DNA of 64,000 nt from Nepenthes gracilis (taxonomy: Eukaryota; Streptophyta; Magnoliopsida; Caryophyllales; Nepenthaceae): positions 7,121,501 through 7,185,500 of the forward strand of contig BSYO01000033.1 of the NCBI GenBank assembly GCA_033239525.1, given 5' to 3'. A model generated the notes under the pieces. The model saw only the letters and a program-made list of their open reading frames with translations. It ran no database searches and was not told the DNA's origin. Both the position numbers and the translations under genes were made by a program. Shown here one piece after another: positions 1 to 11,550 of the stretch (the stretch's first letter is position 1; every line of letters begins with the position of its first letter).

Positions 1-567
1 TCCTCTACCAGCTTAACCAGCTACTCCAGGGACGCCGTCTCCGCCTCTGAAGGCGCCCTCGTATACACCTCAGGCACCTGACCCCCACTCCTTGGGCAAG
101 GGCCAGGACTCTCCCATATTAATGAAAAAGAACTGATTCTTCTAGTTCTTGAGGGAGTCGTATATGATGGTACTTATCTTGAAACCATCGTGGGGTGATA
201 AAGAAATCCACTCAGCTCCCTGATTGATCTTGAAGATTTCCCTAACTATTGACATCGTCAACAGCCTCGACTGTTGCCAAAGGAAAATGCAAAGGGAGCA
301 CAGGTACTCAACGGCGTTGGCATAAAACTGAGCGATGGGGACCTGAAGCGCTCGAAAAATCGATATCAGCTCGTCGGGGACTGGAAGGCAGAGCCCACTC
401 CTCAAGTGGGCTTCGTATACGGTCACGAAGCCCGTGGGTGGCAAGAAAGCTCTATCGTCCTTCCCTGGAATGCGGAAGGCGATCTCCTGTGGAATGTCGT
501 ACTCAATGTACAAGACTTTCACATCATTTTCTCTCAAGACGGATGTGATATCGGCGACGGAAGCCAT
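1..567 (-). pseudogene. Tat antisense ORF (Transposase_28-like), copy 1
   Basis: Minus-strand reading from the ATG at 567 gives a protein with the block GFVTVYEAHLRSGLCLPVP, followed by a hydrophobic stretch around CSLCIFLW. This is the conserved core of the plant 'putative gypsy type transposon' domain (Pfam Transposase_28). The function of this domain is unknown. Copies at 24401 and 39651 align along the core. Against copy 2, a TAG at 142-144 replaces the tryptophan codon of KNWKN, and a frame change follows before the window edge, so this copy is broken. An upstream in-frame ATG at 597 exists, but the copies align from about the MASV start at 567. A TATA-like TTTTTAAA lies about 95 bp upstream on the minus strand (661-668). 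Confidence 0.7.
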
Positions 568-1018
568 GGTCAAAGCTAGGGTTTTTCTTCTTCTCAAACG
601 GAATAAGGAACTCGAAGAAACAAGGAAGGCGCAAGAAGTTCAAATGAAACAAGCAGGCGGTTTAAAAACTCGTGTGAACACGAAACTGTCTCAAAAGCCT
701 GCGCCATCATTACCGCCGCGTATCGTCTCCCTAAAAGAAGGTTGTCGAATTAGATCTTCCAGGTCATTAAATACTGGGATCTTGAACGTACTGCACAGAG
801 ACACGTGGCACACTTTTTTGACAGGACTGCTAATGACCAATGCTTCATTCTCCAAGTTGCTCGGAAACCTTTCAAGAACGGTAAACAAATCCGGTCAACG
901 ATTTAGAAGTACTCAAGGCTCCTCTTCAAATGGGCAACGACTCCGTCAACAAAAACAACTGCATCCCATCATAAACATGTCGGAGGCCAGAATCCTAACC
1001 ACCGACATAGGGGGCTAG

Positions 1019-1942
1019 TGATGGATAGGCCCATAGCTGGCAGGCCCAATAAGAAAAACGGCCCAAAATTTAGGAAAGTCGAGATGCGCATTAGACGGTC
1101 AACGTTAGCGTTGACCGCCCGATACGCCAATCAGATGGCCAACGCGTTCCCTCAAGACGGGTCAAGCCCAATTTGGTAGGTGTTCCGTACACGACAAGCA
1201 ACGACCATTTTCCTGATTTCACACCTTCCTTGAAGTCAATCTCCTCTAAAGAAAGCATCAACAGATTTCGCGCCCTCCTCATGAGGAAGGTGCCAGATTT
1301 TCTCTCCTTGTCAACGATGGAGTCTAATGGTAACAAAAACACAAAAGGAAAACAGATAATATGGAGACCCGTTACCCTCTCAAAAAGGAAACGATCCTAT
1401 CAAACACGCCAGTCAAACCTTCCTACTCAAGTAAGGAAGCCCAATACTAGGCTAGGGATTACGCCTTCCTAGCCAAGGAAGGTCGCACTCCCCACCGCCT
1501 ATATAACCCCAGAGTCTCTACTCTGGAGGGACACGATTTGAGACACGAACACAGACGCAAAATACAACGCAGTGCTTGAGCATACTTTCTCTCGATTGCT
1601 TATTTTGCCACTCCCACTCCAAGCCTCCAGATTACAGAGACTTCGCTTGCTCCCGAGAACCGTCCATCTAAGCTACCATGCTTTCAAGACGTAAGTCCCA
1701 CTCGTTCATTGCGAATATTGAGTCGGAAAACCATACTCCCAATGTGTCACGGGAACGTCTCTTATATCTACAGGCCAACACTCTCACCAATCTCAATCCC
1801 GCTCTCTCTTTCTTTTTACTTATCGGTTTAGCTTCTTAAAATTTGAAGGCTTGTTACTGACATGGGCGTCTGAGTGTTTTTGGTGGGACAACATCCCGTC
1901 GGCACCTGACCTCTTGTTTACTGTAGCGGTGTGTATGGTTCA
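1019..1942 (+). repeat. 3' LTR of Tat copy 1
   Basis: About 924 bp, TG...CA. The left end TGATGGATAGGCCC resembles the reverse complement of the LTR end at 39434 (TGATAGCCTAATGGCCC). The right end GGTGTGTATGGTTCA resembles the reverse complement of sequence at 21952-21966 (GGTGTGCAGGATTCA). A TATA box lies near the middle, and a GGGCGTCTGAGTG block lies about 75 bp before the end, a feature common to Tat-type LTRs. Boundaries come from inter-copy comparison; the 5' LTR is outside the window. Confidence 0.65.
1500..1506 (+). promoter_or_regulatory. TATA box of Tat LTR
   Basis: TATATAA in a CT-rich context (CCGCCTATATAACCCC), about 440 bp before the LTR end. Placed as the U3 core promoter; the transcription start has not been seen directly. 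Confidence 0.55.
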
Positions 1943-4314
1943 GACTCGGTGAACGGAGCCGAATCTAAACAATTAAGCGAATCTGAATCTGTTCAAAGTC
2001 GGATCTAGGTATGCATTAGAAGTATAATAATAAACATGGGTTATTGAAAAATACAAAATGAATAATAAACCAAAAACTAATAATACACCTTGGCTAGACT
2101 AAATAAATGAAGGTCTATATATATATATATATATATATATAATGTAAATATATCATTACTTTACTATTTAAAACCTGTGGAGATGACTATCTACGTACAA
2201 TTCATATAAAAGGAGCCTTATCGGCTATTATAATTTGTGTGGGCCTTTTTATGATCTTATATTTTTCTTAATATATATTTGATATATCAAATATATTTTT
2301 TCTATCAATTTTTTATAATTGTTCATTTATAAATATAAATAAATATATATATATATATATATGAAAATCTCTAGGAAACATATATATATATATATATATT
2401 TCAAAATCTAGAAATCAAAAGCTTAACTGTAGTGTATAGATTTCTCAAAGGTTGTTGAAATATAAATGACATATAAGAAGGCATTCTTATCAAACTTTAG
2501 AAATTTTTGGATAATTTCCTGAAATACATAAACATAAACAACTATAAAATATGAGAAAACTTTAGAATAATTGATATGCATGCAAACTGAATATCAAAAG
2601 AGACGTGTTGACACTTGCATGAAATATAAAGACATGGAATGTCGGATTTTGGACAATCAATGAGAAGAAATTAAGAAATTTTAGTAATCGAATAAAAATC
2701 TAAAATTAAAATTCACTTGCCTTAATTTTCAATAATACTTCAAATTTCCGCTTCGAGATTTTATTCTTATTCTCTTTCACTCTTTTCTCATCTTCTCTTT
2801 CGATCTCTTCTATTTGGAATTTGTAGAAAATGAGCTGAAAGTAATTGAATTCTCTAATATAAATAGACAAGTGTATAAGTTCTAATCGTGTGCCCATCAT
2901 GCATGCTGATTAAAAATAGGTATGACATGTGCACATATTTTGTGTGATCTTAGGAATGCCAAATCTAGAATATCAATGTACGAGTGCCTTGATAACCCCA
3001 TGAAGTGCGACCACTATTACAAGACACGCACGAACTCACTTCTTGCTCCTCTCAGGTGTTATCTACACTACTTACTTTCTATGTGCAAGTGCAGATCATA
3101 TGATTTCAAGCTTCAAATCTAATTATTCAACACTTATAACTTCACCTGAACATACAATTAACTTTAATAATTTACTCAATTATTTAATCAAATTTTAATA
3201 CTTCAAAACTAGTATTGGATATTACAGTAGTACTATACCATTTGTAGTTTGTACACATACATGTGCATGACACATGTACAAGGGCGCACTTGTCACATGT
3301 CAATGCAAATCTACATGGGGAACAAGTGGTGCTTATGCCTGATTCGAATCTTATTTTTGTTTTATATTCTTCGACTAACATAACTTCAGAACCGTTATTT
3401 TGAGTTCAACCGGCATTTTTCATTATCATATTTATTTATAAATAAATATTGTGGTAAGTTTTCTTAAGTATGAAATAAGTCAACAAATCATATTTTAGAG
3501 GAGTCATTTATTCAATAAAAAAAAAACTGAAGGGTACATATTTCTGTTTTGTTCAAACTTTGGGTTGGTTATATTGTAAAACACGCCTAAATAATATATT
3601 GTAGATTTTCAATTTTGTATAGAATATAAAAGTTTTGCATTGAAAATGTAAAATAATTTTTGAATCCTTATATATTAAGGTGTTTGTTTACATTTCAAAT
3701 CTCTTTAGTAGTACTATAGTTTTTGTGAGCCGCATAGGCGTGCATGCGCATGATACATTTTATAGGCACACTTGTCATGTGTTAAAGCAGATGTACGTGG
3801 AGCCCAAATGCTGCTTATGCCTTATTCTTTAACTAACATAAATTTAATATTGCCATTTTGGATTATACAAACACGTATTTTTTATTATTATACTTGTCTA
3901 TAAATAGACATTGCAGTAAATTTTCATTTAGTATGAAATGAATTAAGAAACTATATTTTCTAAAGTACTTAAGAAAAAAAAATTGTAATACTAGATAATC
4001 TTACTTCATTAGAGTTCTAATTGATTTCGTTATTATAAAATATAATTAGACAATGTTTCATTTACCTGCATAAGTTCATTTATATTTGTAGTAGATGAAT
4101 ATTATTTTAAGAAAAAATATGTTATAACACATATTGAAACCTTTCTTTAGATGATCTTTATTAACTAGGTATACTTTTCTAATTGCATTTTTTCTAACAA
4201 AATGTACATGTTCCAACATTGAATTTTTTTTTTTTTTATATATATGTTCATGAACATATCCAATGTGTCCTAGCAAATATAGCCCTAAGCTTAAAGAAAT
4301 GTATCTATGCATGC
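1943..4314. other. AT-rich spacer with simple repeats
   Basis: No gene is supported. It holds (TA)n tracts near 2116-2141, 2346-2362 and 2382-2399, and the diverged direct duplication described separately (3222-3980). Short ORFs here have no recognisable domains and AT-rich codon use. Confidence 0.7.
3222..3980. repeat. Diverged direct duplication, two copies
   Basis: The stretch about 3222-3530 reappears at about 3709-3980 in the same orientation. Shared anchors in the same order are the CATGTGCATGACAC / CATGCGCATGATAC block, GGCRCACTTGTCA, GCTTATGCCT, CTAACATAA, the run into TATTTATAAATA / CTATAAATAGA, and GTATGAAAT. The offset is about 487 bp. The copies are strongly diverged with indels. 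Origin unknown. Confidence 0.6.
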
Positions 4315-4319
4315 CTTAT
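4315..4319. repeat. Left target-site duplication CTTAT (Copia-1)
   Basis: CTTAT directly before the LTR start TGTTAGCC. It is identical to 9914-9918 after the far LTR end, which fixes the element's limits. Confidence 0.93.
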
Positions 4320-4615
4320 TGTTAGCCGGAAATGAGGCAGCCTATCAACACAGGCACAGAGAGATCGAAGAAAAAGGAATGGAAGAATAATGACAACCGA
4401 TATTTACGTGAAAAACTCTTATGAATCAAGGAAAAAATCACGAGACGTTAAGTCCGTAAAATTGCACTATATATGAGATAGATATTACAAAACAGTAAGG
4501 CGAAAATGCTCACACACACATAGTTGGGCTTTCTTCCTCTCCTCTGTTTTCTTCTAACTCTCACACACTCTCACACTCTGCTCTCTTTTCTTTTCTTACA
4601 ATAACTTCTCCAGAC

Positions 4616-4647
<32 letters not shown>

Positions 4648-5061
4648 AGAATATACAAAAGGTCTTAGCAGCAGCTGGAGCAGCACGCCGCCCCTCATGG
4701 TTGGTGCAGGGTTCCTAAGAAGCTGTATAAGAACAGCAGCAGGTGGCACATGCCTGCAGCAGCAACAACAGATCTACAGTCTTTGAGTTTCCAATGTTAC
4801 CTAAACAGGCAGGTCAACCTACTCCCTTTCAGGCATAGCAGGCATTCTGTGTTGCCTTAATGAGATGGTCACCCTTGTTAACTGTCCTTCCAAACAGACC
4901 GGTGAACATCCTGTTGACCGTCATCCAGTTGTCCTGAGAGTCCTCAGCTAAAAATGGTCAACTTGATCCTTCAGACGGTCAACTATGTTGACCATCCGTT
5001 GACCGTCCATCCGGTCAACGTCCCGTTGGCCAAAACTTCTTCATGGGAGAGATTTCCAACA
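4320..5061 (-). repeat. 3' LTR of Copia-1
   Basis: 742 bp, TGTTAGCC...CCAACA. On the minus strand the order is U3 with a TTGAC cluster (5018-4812), a TATA-rich (TA)n tract (about 4633-4647), then CT/GA-rich sequence. It is 88 bp shorter than its partner. Confidence 0.9.
4812..5018 (-). promoter_or_regulatory. TTGAC (W-box-like) cluster in U3 of Copia-1 3' LTR
   Basis: TTGACC or its complement GGTCAA occurs at about 4812, 4914, 4956, 4977, 4988, 4999 and 5012, often as facing pairs (GGTCAAC...GTTGACC). The cluster lies upstream of the TATA tract on the element's strand. WRKY factors bind TTGAC(C/T); regulation of this element by them is inferred. Confidence 0.5.
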
Positions 5062-8000
5062 AACTTCCCCTCTCGGCCGTGAGGAAGTTAACTCTGTTAA
5101 CCCGGCCATCTTACAACATACTTCATTCTTCCCTTTTGGTAGGATTTTCGTCATCATATCTGCTCCGCTCTCTTCCATGCTAATCTTCTCTAATGACAGA
5201 AGACTTTCCTGCAGCACCTCTCACACCCAATGATATCGTGTATCAATGCGCTTTGATATGCAATGGAAAGAAGAGTTCTTATATAGATGAATGACACTTT
5301 GACTGTCACAAAGTACGACATATCTTTCCTGTTTGATGCCTAACTCTTGAACGAACTCCTTCATCCACAGCATCTCCTTGCAGGCTTCTGTAATTGCAAT
5401 GTATTTGGCTTCAGTTGTGGATAGAGCTACACACTTTTGCAGCTTGGATTGCCAAGAAACTGTACCGCTCGCAAATTTTACCAAGTAACCCGATGTGGAT
5501 TTGTCTGTGTCAACATCTCCGGCCATATTCGTGTCTGAGTATCCCACCAACTACGGTTTGTCACTTCCAAGACACAAGCACCTCTTGGAAGTACCCCGAA
5601 TATATCTCATGATCCACTTCACTGCGGACCAGTGCTCTTTTCACAGATTGGACAGAAACCGGCTAACTGTCCCAACGGCATGAGCTATGTCTGGTCTGGT
5701 GCATATCAGAGCATACATCAGGCTTCCCACAACTGATGAGTAGGGAACGCCTTTCATGTATTTCTTTTTGTCATCCGTAATCGGGCATTGACGAGTGCTC
5801 AGCCTGTAGTGATTTGCCAACGGTGTACTCACGGGCTTTGATTTCTCCATGTTGAATCGTTGGAGCACTTTTTCAATATATTTCTCTTAAGACAACCACA
5901 ACTTCCTTGCCCTCCAATCATGTAAGATTCTGACTCCCAGAATCTGCTTAGCCAATCCAAGGTCCTTCATGGCAAATGATCGTCCAAGCTGCTCCTTCAG
6001 CTTCTTTATACGGTCTCCGTTGCGTCCGATGATCAGCATGTCATCTACGTACAGAAGAAGAAGAATAAAATCATCATCCTAGAATTTCTATACAAATACG
6101 CAATGGTTACGAGTTGTCTGCTGGTACCCCTGATTGATCATGACTGACTCGAATTTCTTGTACCATTGCCTAGGAGCTTGCTTTAATCCGTATAGACTTT
6201 TCCTTAGTCGACAAACATGTTTCTCCTTCCCTTTGGCTTTGAACCCCTCCGGTTGTTTCATATAGATCTCCTCCTCAAGCTCACCATGGAAGAATACAGT
6301 TCGGACGTCCATCTGTTCCACCTCCAAGTCCTGGGAGGCAGCCAGGCCCAGCACTACCCGGACGGAGGACATTTTGACAATTGGGGCAAAGATCTCATCA
6401 AAATCAATCCCCTTTTGTTGACTGAAGCCCTTCACCACCAACCGTACCTTGTATTTAGACTTCTTGGTATCTCGTCCTACTTCAAGCGATAGACCCATTT
6501 GTTCTTGAGGGCCTTCTTTCCCTTATAAAGTTTTACTAAGTTGAAGGTGTGATTTTCATGAAGGGAGCTCATCTCCTCCTTCATGGCTTCCAGCCATTCC
6601 TCTTTGCTGTCGTCCTTCATTGCCTCTTCATAGTCCTTGGGCTCTCTGACATCAGTGAGCATGACGTATTCATTTGGTGATAGACAGACGGATAGCCGTC
6701 TGTTGCGTGAGGACCGTCTAACAGGGACATTCCCTGCCGATTGAGGTATAATTCCATCAATGGTGTCATCCGGAGCCACTACCTCCTCTTCATTTTCCTC
6801 AACCGTCTCCTGACCTGGATCCTCTCCTTCAAATGATGTCGGACGGACAGCTTCAGTGCTTATTTGATCCGTTTGCACATCGTCACAGTTGGCATTTCTG
6901 CCAATGTCTTCAATCGTCTCATTCTCAACCAAAGTAACGTCGCTAGACCAGACGAGTTTTCTGGTAGCTGGATCATAAAACCGGTAGCCCAGTTCATCTT
7001 TCCCGTAGCCCAGAAAGACGCATTGCATCTTCTTTGGCTCCAGCTTTGTCCTTTCGTCTCTTGGGACATGCACAAATACTTTGCATCGAAATACTCGCAG
7101 ATGATCATAGGACGACTCCTTACCCGTCCATATCTTCTCCGCCACTTCACCCATCAGAGGTTTATTGGGCGACCTGTTGATGATGTAGGTCGCCGTCCGG
7201 AGTGCTTCTGCCCAGAACGAAGCATGAAGCTTTGCTTTGGAAAGCATGCAGCGTACTCTCTCTAAGAGCGTACGATTCATTCGTTTGCCACTCCATTCAG
7301 TTGAGGTGTCTTCGGTGGCGTTTTCTGATGTCTAATGTCATGTGACCAGCAGTAAGCATCAAAGGGTTCCAAGTATTCACCGCTGTTGTCACTTCGGACG
7401 GCCTTCAACTTCTTCCCTGTCCGACGCTCCACAAGAGCATGAAACTATTCAAAGATACCCGGAACCTGATCCTTGGTCTTGAGTGGATAGATCCACAACC
7501 TTCTTAAACAGCTGTCAATGAAAGAAACAAAGTACTGGGCTCCACTAAAAGAATTTTCTCTGAATGGCCCACACACGTCTGTGTGAACTAGTTCTAGGAT
7601 CTTCGCCTTTGGACCGGACGAGTCTTCATGAAATGAGACTCTCATTTGCTTGCCGGCCAAGCAATGAGGACACATCTTTGGCTCTTCCTCCTTTGCTCCA
7701 GCAATCAGGCTTTTCCTACTTAAGTAGGACAGCCCATCATTACTCATGTAGCCTAGCCTTCTGTGCCACAGGTCCATCGTCCTAGTGCTGGTTGTGGCAT
7801 TCATATCTCCGGTCATTGCACAGGCCTTCATCACATATAGGCCGGAGGCCTTCTTTCCTCTTGCTACAACAAGAGACCCTCTTGTTAGCTTCCACTCGCC
7901 TTCACAGAAGGTATTGCAATAACCTTCATCATCCAAACGGTCGGTTGAGATGACATTCAGCCAAATATCGGGGACATGACGCACGTCCTTCAACATCAGC

Positions 8001-9046
8001 TTCATCCCATTGTTTATGACCAGGACGACATCTCCTCTGCCTACAACGAGAGATGTTCCTTCATTCCTCATCCTTATTACTCCAAAATCTCCTGGAGTAT
8101 AGGAAGTGAATAGCCGCCTTCTGGACGTGACGTGCAAGGTGGCACCAGAATCGATTACCTTGCCGGACTCCTCGTCCGTCAGATTTGTAATGTTTCCTTC
8201 ACTTGTCAGCAGTAGGTCGCCTGCCGTGACTACTGAGACAGAGGACTTTTCCTCTACCTGTCCACTGTCACCTTTCTCCCTTTTTGTATTTTCTCGCTTC
8301 CATTTGAAGCAATATTTTTTAATGTGGCCCTTCTTACCATAGTGGTGACATTCAAGGTTTTGATACCTTAACCTTGACTTGCTGCGAGCTTTATCTCCTT
8401 GCTTCTGACCACGGCTTTTGCTTCTCCCCCTCAATTCAATCATAAGTACCTCAGACGTCGAGGTCCCTTGTAACTTCCTAGACTCATTTATGAGTAGGGA
8501 AGCGATAACCTCATCCAACTTCAAAGTATCCTTGCCAAACAACAAGGTTGTAACAATATGATCAAAGGAGGCCAATAGAGAAGCCAGCAGGATCAACGCC
8601 TTGTCCTCCTCCTTGATTTCTTCATCAAGGGCAGACATCTACGTTAATATCCGGTTAAACTCGTCCAGATGCTTCTCGAAGCTTCCTCATTCCGACAACT
8701 GTAGGCCATAGAACTGCTTCTTTATATGAAGCCTGGTTGTCAAGGACTTGGACTTATACCGGCTCTCCAACTTCTCCCAAACCTCCGCCGGGTCAGTTAA
8801 GCCAAGCACCTCTTGGAGAGTGTTGTCCGCCAGACAGAGCTTAATGGTGCAATTTATAAGATCTCTTTTATCTTGCCATTCATCATCGGTCAAGTTCACA
8901 GACTTCTCATCCTTCTTCTTTAGCGCCTTTATCGTCCCTTCTTTAGTGAGAACGTTTTTCACCCTTTCGTACTAGAGAATAAAGTTACCCTACCTGTTAA
9001 ACTGTTCAACGCTAAACGACAGATTCTTCGATGATGTCGACGCCAT
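5041..9046 (-). pseudogene. Copia-1 gag-pol, disrupted
   Basis: Reading from the ATG at 9046, Gag carries in-frame stops early (FNR-TAG and FIL-TAG) and again near 8685 and 8640. The CCHC knuckle reads CHHYGKKGHIKKYC, so its second Cys is Tyr. The protease DSGA is intact (about 8155). The pre-integrase H/C zinc motif (WHRRLGY...CPHC) and the integrase start HTDVCGPF follow. Integrase is interrupted between 7445 and 7280; its C-terminus and the RT start run 7280-6477, the RT fingers and palm run 6498-6088, and YVDD is at 6040-6051. RNase H ends near RIDTRYHWV, followed by GADMMTKILPKG. The ORF then crosses the polypurine tract and ends at TGA 5041-5043, inside the LTR. It once encoded a full polyprotein and cannot do so now. 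Confidence 0.9.
5062..5074 (-). other. Polypurine tract of Copia-1
   Basis: Minus-strand GAGAGGGGAAGTT directly abuts the 3' LTR start TGTTGG, the position of the plus-strand primer. Confidence 0.85.
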
Positions 9047-9060
9047 TAGAACAAAGTTTT

Positions 9061-9083
9061 CAACCTTGCTCTCTGGTACCACT
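9061..9083 (-). other. Primer binding site of Copia-1
   Basis: Minus-strand AGTGGTACCAGAGAGCAAGG follows the 5' LTR end. It matches the TGGTATCAGAGC type of initiator-Met tRNA site with one change (T to C). Confidence 0.85.
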
Positions 9084-9913
9084 TATTAGCCGAAAATGGG
9101 GCGGCCTACCAACACAAGCACAAAGAGATCAAAGAAAAGGGAATGGAAGAATAATGACAACTGATATTTACGTGAAAAACCCTTATGAATCAAGGAAAAA
9201 ACCATGAGATGTTAAGTCCGTAAAATTGCACTATGTATGAGATAGAGATTACAAAACAGTGAGACAAAAATACTCACACACACACAGTTGGGCTTTCTTC
9301 CTCTCCTCTGTTTTCTTATAACTCTCACACACTCTCACACTTTGCTCTCTTTTCTTTTCTTACAACAACTTCTCCGGACCACACACACACACATATATAT
9401 ATATAATAATATACAAAAGGTCTTGGCAACCACTGAAGCAGCACGCCGCCCTTCATGGTTAGTGCACGGTTCCCAAGAAGCATGTATAAGAACAACAAGA
9501 GAGTGGTGGTGCATGCAAAGCAGCAATTTTTTCCTATAAAGAACAGATCTGCTGATCTTTGAGTTTTCCAAGTCATCCCAAACACAAAGGAAAAGGCCTA
9601 GGTGCTTCAACCTTACTTCCTTTCTCAGCAAAGAGACACAAAGGAGTGACAAAGCTTCCCAACAAGTGAAGATGGTCAACCTTGTTGACCGTCCCTAAAT
9701 ATTTGTACTTTGTAAAGATTTTCAACATAGTGTAGTATTTCTAAAGGTCATCCGATTTTTGTCCTAAGAGTCCTCGCCTAAAAAAAATCTAACTTGATCC
9801 TTACAACTCTTCAAAACTATGTTGACCCGCCCACATGGTCAACGCCCCAATGTTATGAACATATCCAATCAACGCCTTGTTAAGCCGAAAGCTTTAAGAA
9901 GAGATTTCCAACA
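9084..9913 (-). repeat. 5' LTR of Copia-1
   Basis: 830 bp. The inner end is TATTAGCC, where the partner has TGTTAGCC (G to A in the terminal TG); the outer end is CCAACA. TATA tract at about 9393-9405 on the minus strand. Two TTGACC/GGTCAA pairs lie upstream in U3. Confidence 0.9.
9674..9843 (-). promoter_or_regulatory. TTGAC pairs in U3 of Copia-1 5' LTR
   Basis: GGTCAAC 9674 faces GTTGACC 9684, and GTTGACC 9821 faces GGTCAAC 9837. Fewer copies than in the partner LTR, where several sites at matching positions are retained. Confidence 0.45.
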
Positions 9914-9918
9914 CTTAT
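9914..9918. repeat. Right target-site duplication CTTAT (Copia-1)
   Basis: Matches 4315-4319 exactly. Confidence 0.93.
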
Positions 9919-10570
9919 AACTATATATATATATAATTATATTTGTTATGATGCAGCTAAAGCTTGTAGAAGGCCGAACTTGGGAAGCATATCTGACCAC
10001 CAGGAAACCTATTAGACTATATTTAGCTTGAAAAATCAATTAAAATAACATAACTTGATGCTTGTTGACCCGACTATAAATACGAAGCATCCCAACTAAA
10101 ATAACCCAAGTTCGAAACAATTTGTATACGAACACTACCCAAGTTCGAAATAAGAAAATTGACATGAACTTTGAGGTAATACAAATTCAAAAAGCAGCCT
10201 AAAAAATAAATGCTACAAAAAGTAATATATGGGGAATAACATGACTTTTTAAACTAACAAGAAGAAACTATATTTATTGACAAAAAAGCTAACATAATTT
10301 ACCAAATTCAACGAGCTTATTGTGGTCAGTTTTGAGAGATGAAGTAAATTATTTTCTCAATAAAATAATTTTTTATTAGCATAAAAGTCAGTCAAACAAG
10401 ACTTTATATTACATCATTAAGATGTTTTCGTGAAGCCTTGGTAGTTGTAAGTGATGAATATTGTTTTAAGAAAATCAATTCAGTCAAACTTTTATTGAAG
10501 AGTCTTTTTATTAATCAGACGTGTATTTAGAAGGTCCTCTTTTCTAACAAGAACAACTCACCTACTTCTT
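9919..10570. other. AT-rich spacer
   Basis: Sequence between the two Copia elements. No domain, repeat family or RNA gene recognised. Confidence 0.6.
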
Positions 10571-10690
10571 TCATATTTCATCAGCTTTTGACCAACGCTG
10601 TTTTATTCCTTGAAACCCAAAAAAGGATTTACATAATTCGCCATCAATGTTCAACAATCGATACATCGCAGTCCTCATTTGCCGTGAACG
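10571..10690 (-). pseudogene. Possible host coding remnant split by Copia-2
   Basis: If Copia-2 and one copy of its GAACG duplication are removed, minus-strand sequence from about 16410 joins 10690 and reads open for about 46 codons to the stop near 10571. It includes RQMRTAMYRLLNID and a lysine/phenylalanine-rich tail. No family recognised. Length alone does not show that it is a gene; it is recorded because it is open exactly across the insertion site. Confidence 0.2.
10686..10690. repeat. Left target-site duplication GAACG (Copia-2)
   Basis: GAACG before TGTTGGGG; identical copy at 16386-16390. Confidence 0.93.
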
Positions 10691-11527
10691 TGTTGGGGTT
10701 AGAATACGTCCGACTAACCCACTGATAGATACAGCAAAGGAATGAGGAAGAAGAGAATGAACGCCCGATTTTTTACGTAGAAAATCCTTATCAAATAAGG
10801 AAAAAACTACGGGACAATTTGTCCACGGAACCAATTCCACTATGTGAGATTGGGAATAATTTTCACTGTTACACAAATATAAGAGAAAAGAGAAATGAAG
10901 AATAGAGTACAAGCAATATACTAAATGTTGCTCACAATTCTCTCATTCATTCATCATTTTCACTCTCTTTTTGTTTTTTTCACACTTATCCACACACGTC
11001 TGTCTCTCTCTCAACAGCAAGTCCGTCTATTTACTTTTAATATTGAGGCCCATATATAGCAAATTTGAGGAATATTCCATATCCACTGACAAGATCTATC
11101 ATTGTCAACAATATGAATATGCGCTGTACAAAAATGGTTCCTATATAACCTTCTGAGTTGACGTATCCTCAAAAAATCTTCTGAGCTGGCACCATTCTAA
11201 ATTTCATGGTGGACGGCCCACATTCCACCGTCCGCGTTATCTACACGGTCGGTTAACGTCCTTTGACAGTCCTCTCCACATGACTGGTCAACATCCCTAT
11301 TGACCGGTCGGTGTTGTCCATCTGGGATCCCTCAGCAATGCAGGGCAGCTCATGCCATCAACCGGTCAACTTGTTAACCGATATTGTTGCCCGTTTAAAA
11401 AAGTTCTGGTCAACTATATTGACCGGAATTTTATTTGCATATTTTGTATATAGTAGCACATAAAGTCCACGTGCTCCGTCCAAATCCTCCGGTCATAAGG
11501 ACTTTCACACGGGAGTGATCCCCAATA
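10691..11527 (-). repeat. 3' LTR of Copia-2
   Basis: 837 bp, TGTTGGGGTTAG...CCCCAATA (terminal CA changed to TA). TATATA at 11053-11058. Confidence 0.9.
11286..11425 (-). promoter_or_regulatory. TTGAC/GGTCAA cluster in Copia-2 3' LTR
   Basis: GGTCAAC near 11286, 11365 and 11409, with TTGACCGG near 11300 and 11420. The cluster lies about 230-370 bp upstream of the TATATA box on the minus strand. Candidate WRKY sites by motif only. Confidence 0.45.
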
Positions 11528-11550
11528 AACTTTCCCTTACGACCGTGAGA
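11528..11550 (-). other. Polypurine tract region of Copia-2
   Basis: Minus-strand GGTCGTAAGGGAAAGTT abuts the 3' LTR. It corresponds in position and sequence to the Copia-1 tract. Confidence 0.75.

Larger units (their letters stand above)
1..1942 (+). mobile_element. Tat-lineage Ty3/gypsy element, 3' part
   Basis: The right-hand part of an LTR retrotransposon lying on the plus strand and cut off by the window edge. It holds an antisense ORF (1-567, minus) followed by a 3' LTR that starts TGATGGATAGGCC and ends GTATGGTTCA. That order, with the extra ORF in antisense between pol and the 3' LTR, is described for the Tat lineage. The LTR end matches, in reverse complement, LTR ends at 21952 and 44350, so at least three copies of this family are present. 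No gag, protease, RT or integrase is visible on this side of the edge. The lineage assignment is an inference from structure and the aORF. Confidence 0.7.
4320..9913 (-). mobile_element. Copia-1: Tork/Tnt1-like LTR retrotransposon
   Basis: A 5594-bp element on the minus strand with all structural landmarks. It has LTRs at 4320-5061 and 9084-9913, a tRNA-iMet-like primer binding site next to the right (5') LTR, a polypurine tract next to the left (3') LTR, and a perfect CTTAT target-site duplication. Domain order on the minus strand is Gag, CCHC knuckle, protease, integrase, RT, RNase H, as in Ty1/copia. The motifs ([27 protein letters not shown]) and overall pattern fit the Tork/Tnt1 group. 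In-frame stops make it non-autonomous. Differences between the LTRs are almost all transitions. Confidence 0.93.

Noticed and set aside
434..1018. 194-codon plus-strand ORF
   Set aside because: It overlaps the Tat aORF on the other strand and that gene's leader. Its first third is the complement of the conserved aORF core, and the rest has no recognisable domain.
5394..8975. Plus-strand ORFs of 62-133 codons across Copia-1
   Set aside because: They are antisense shadows of the gag-pol frame.
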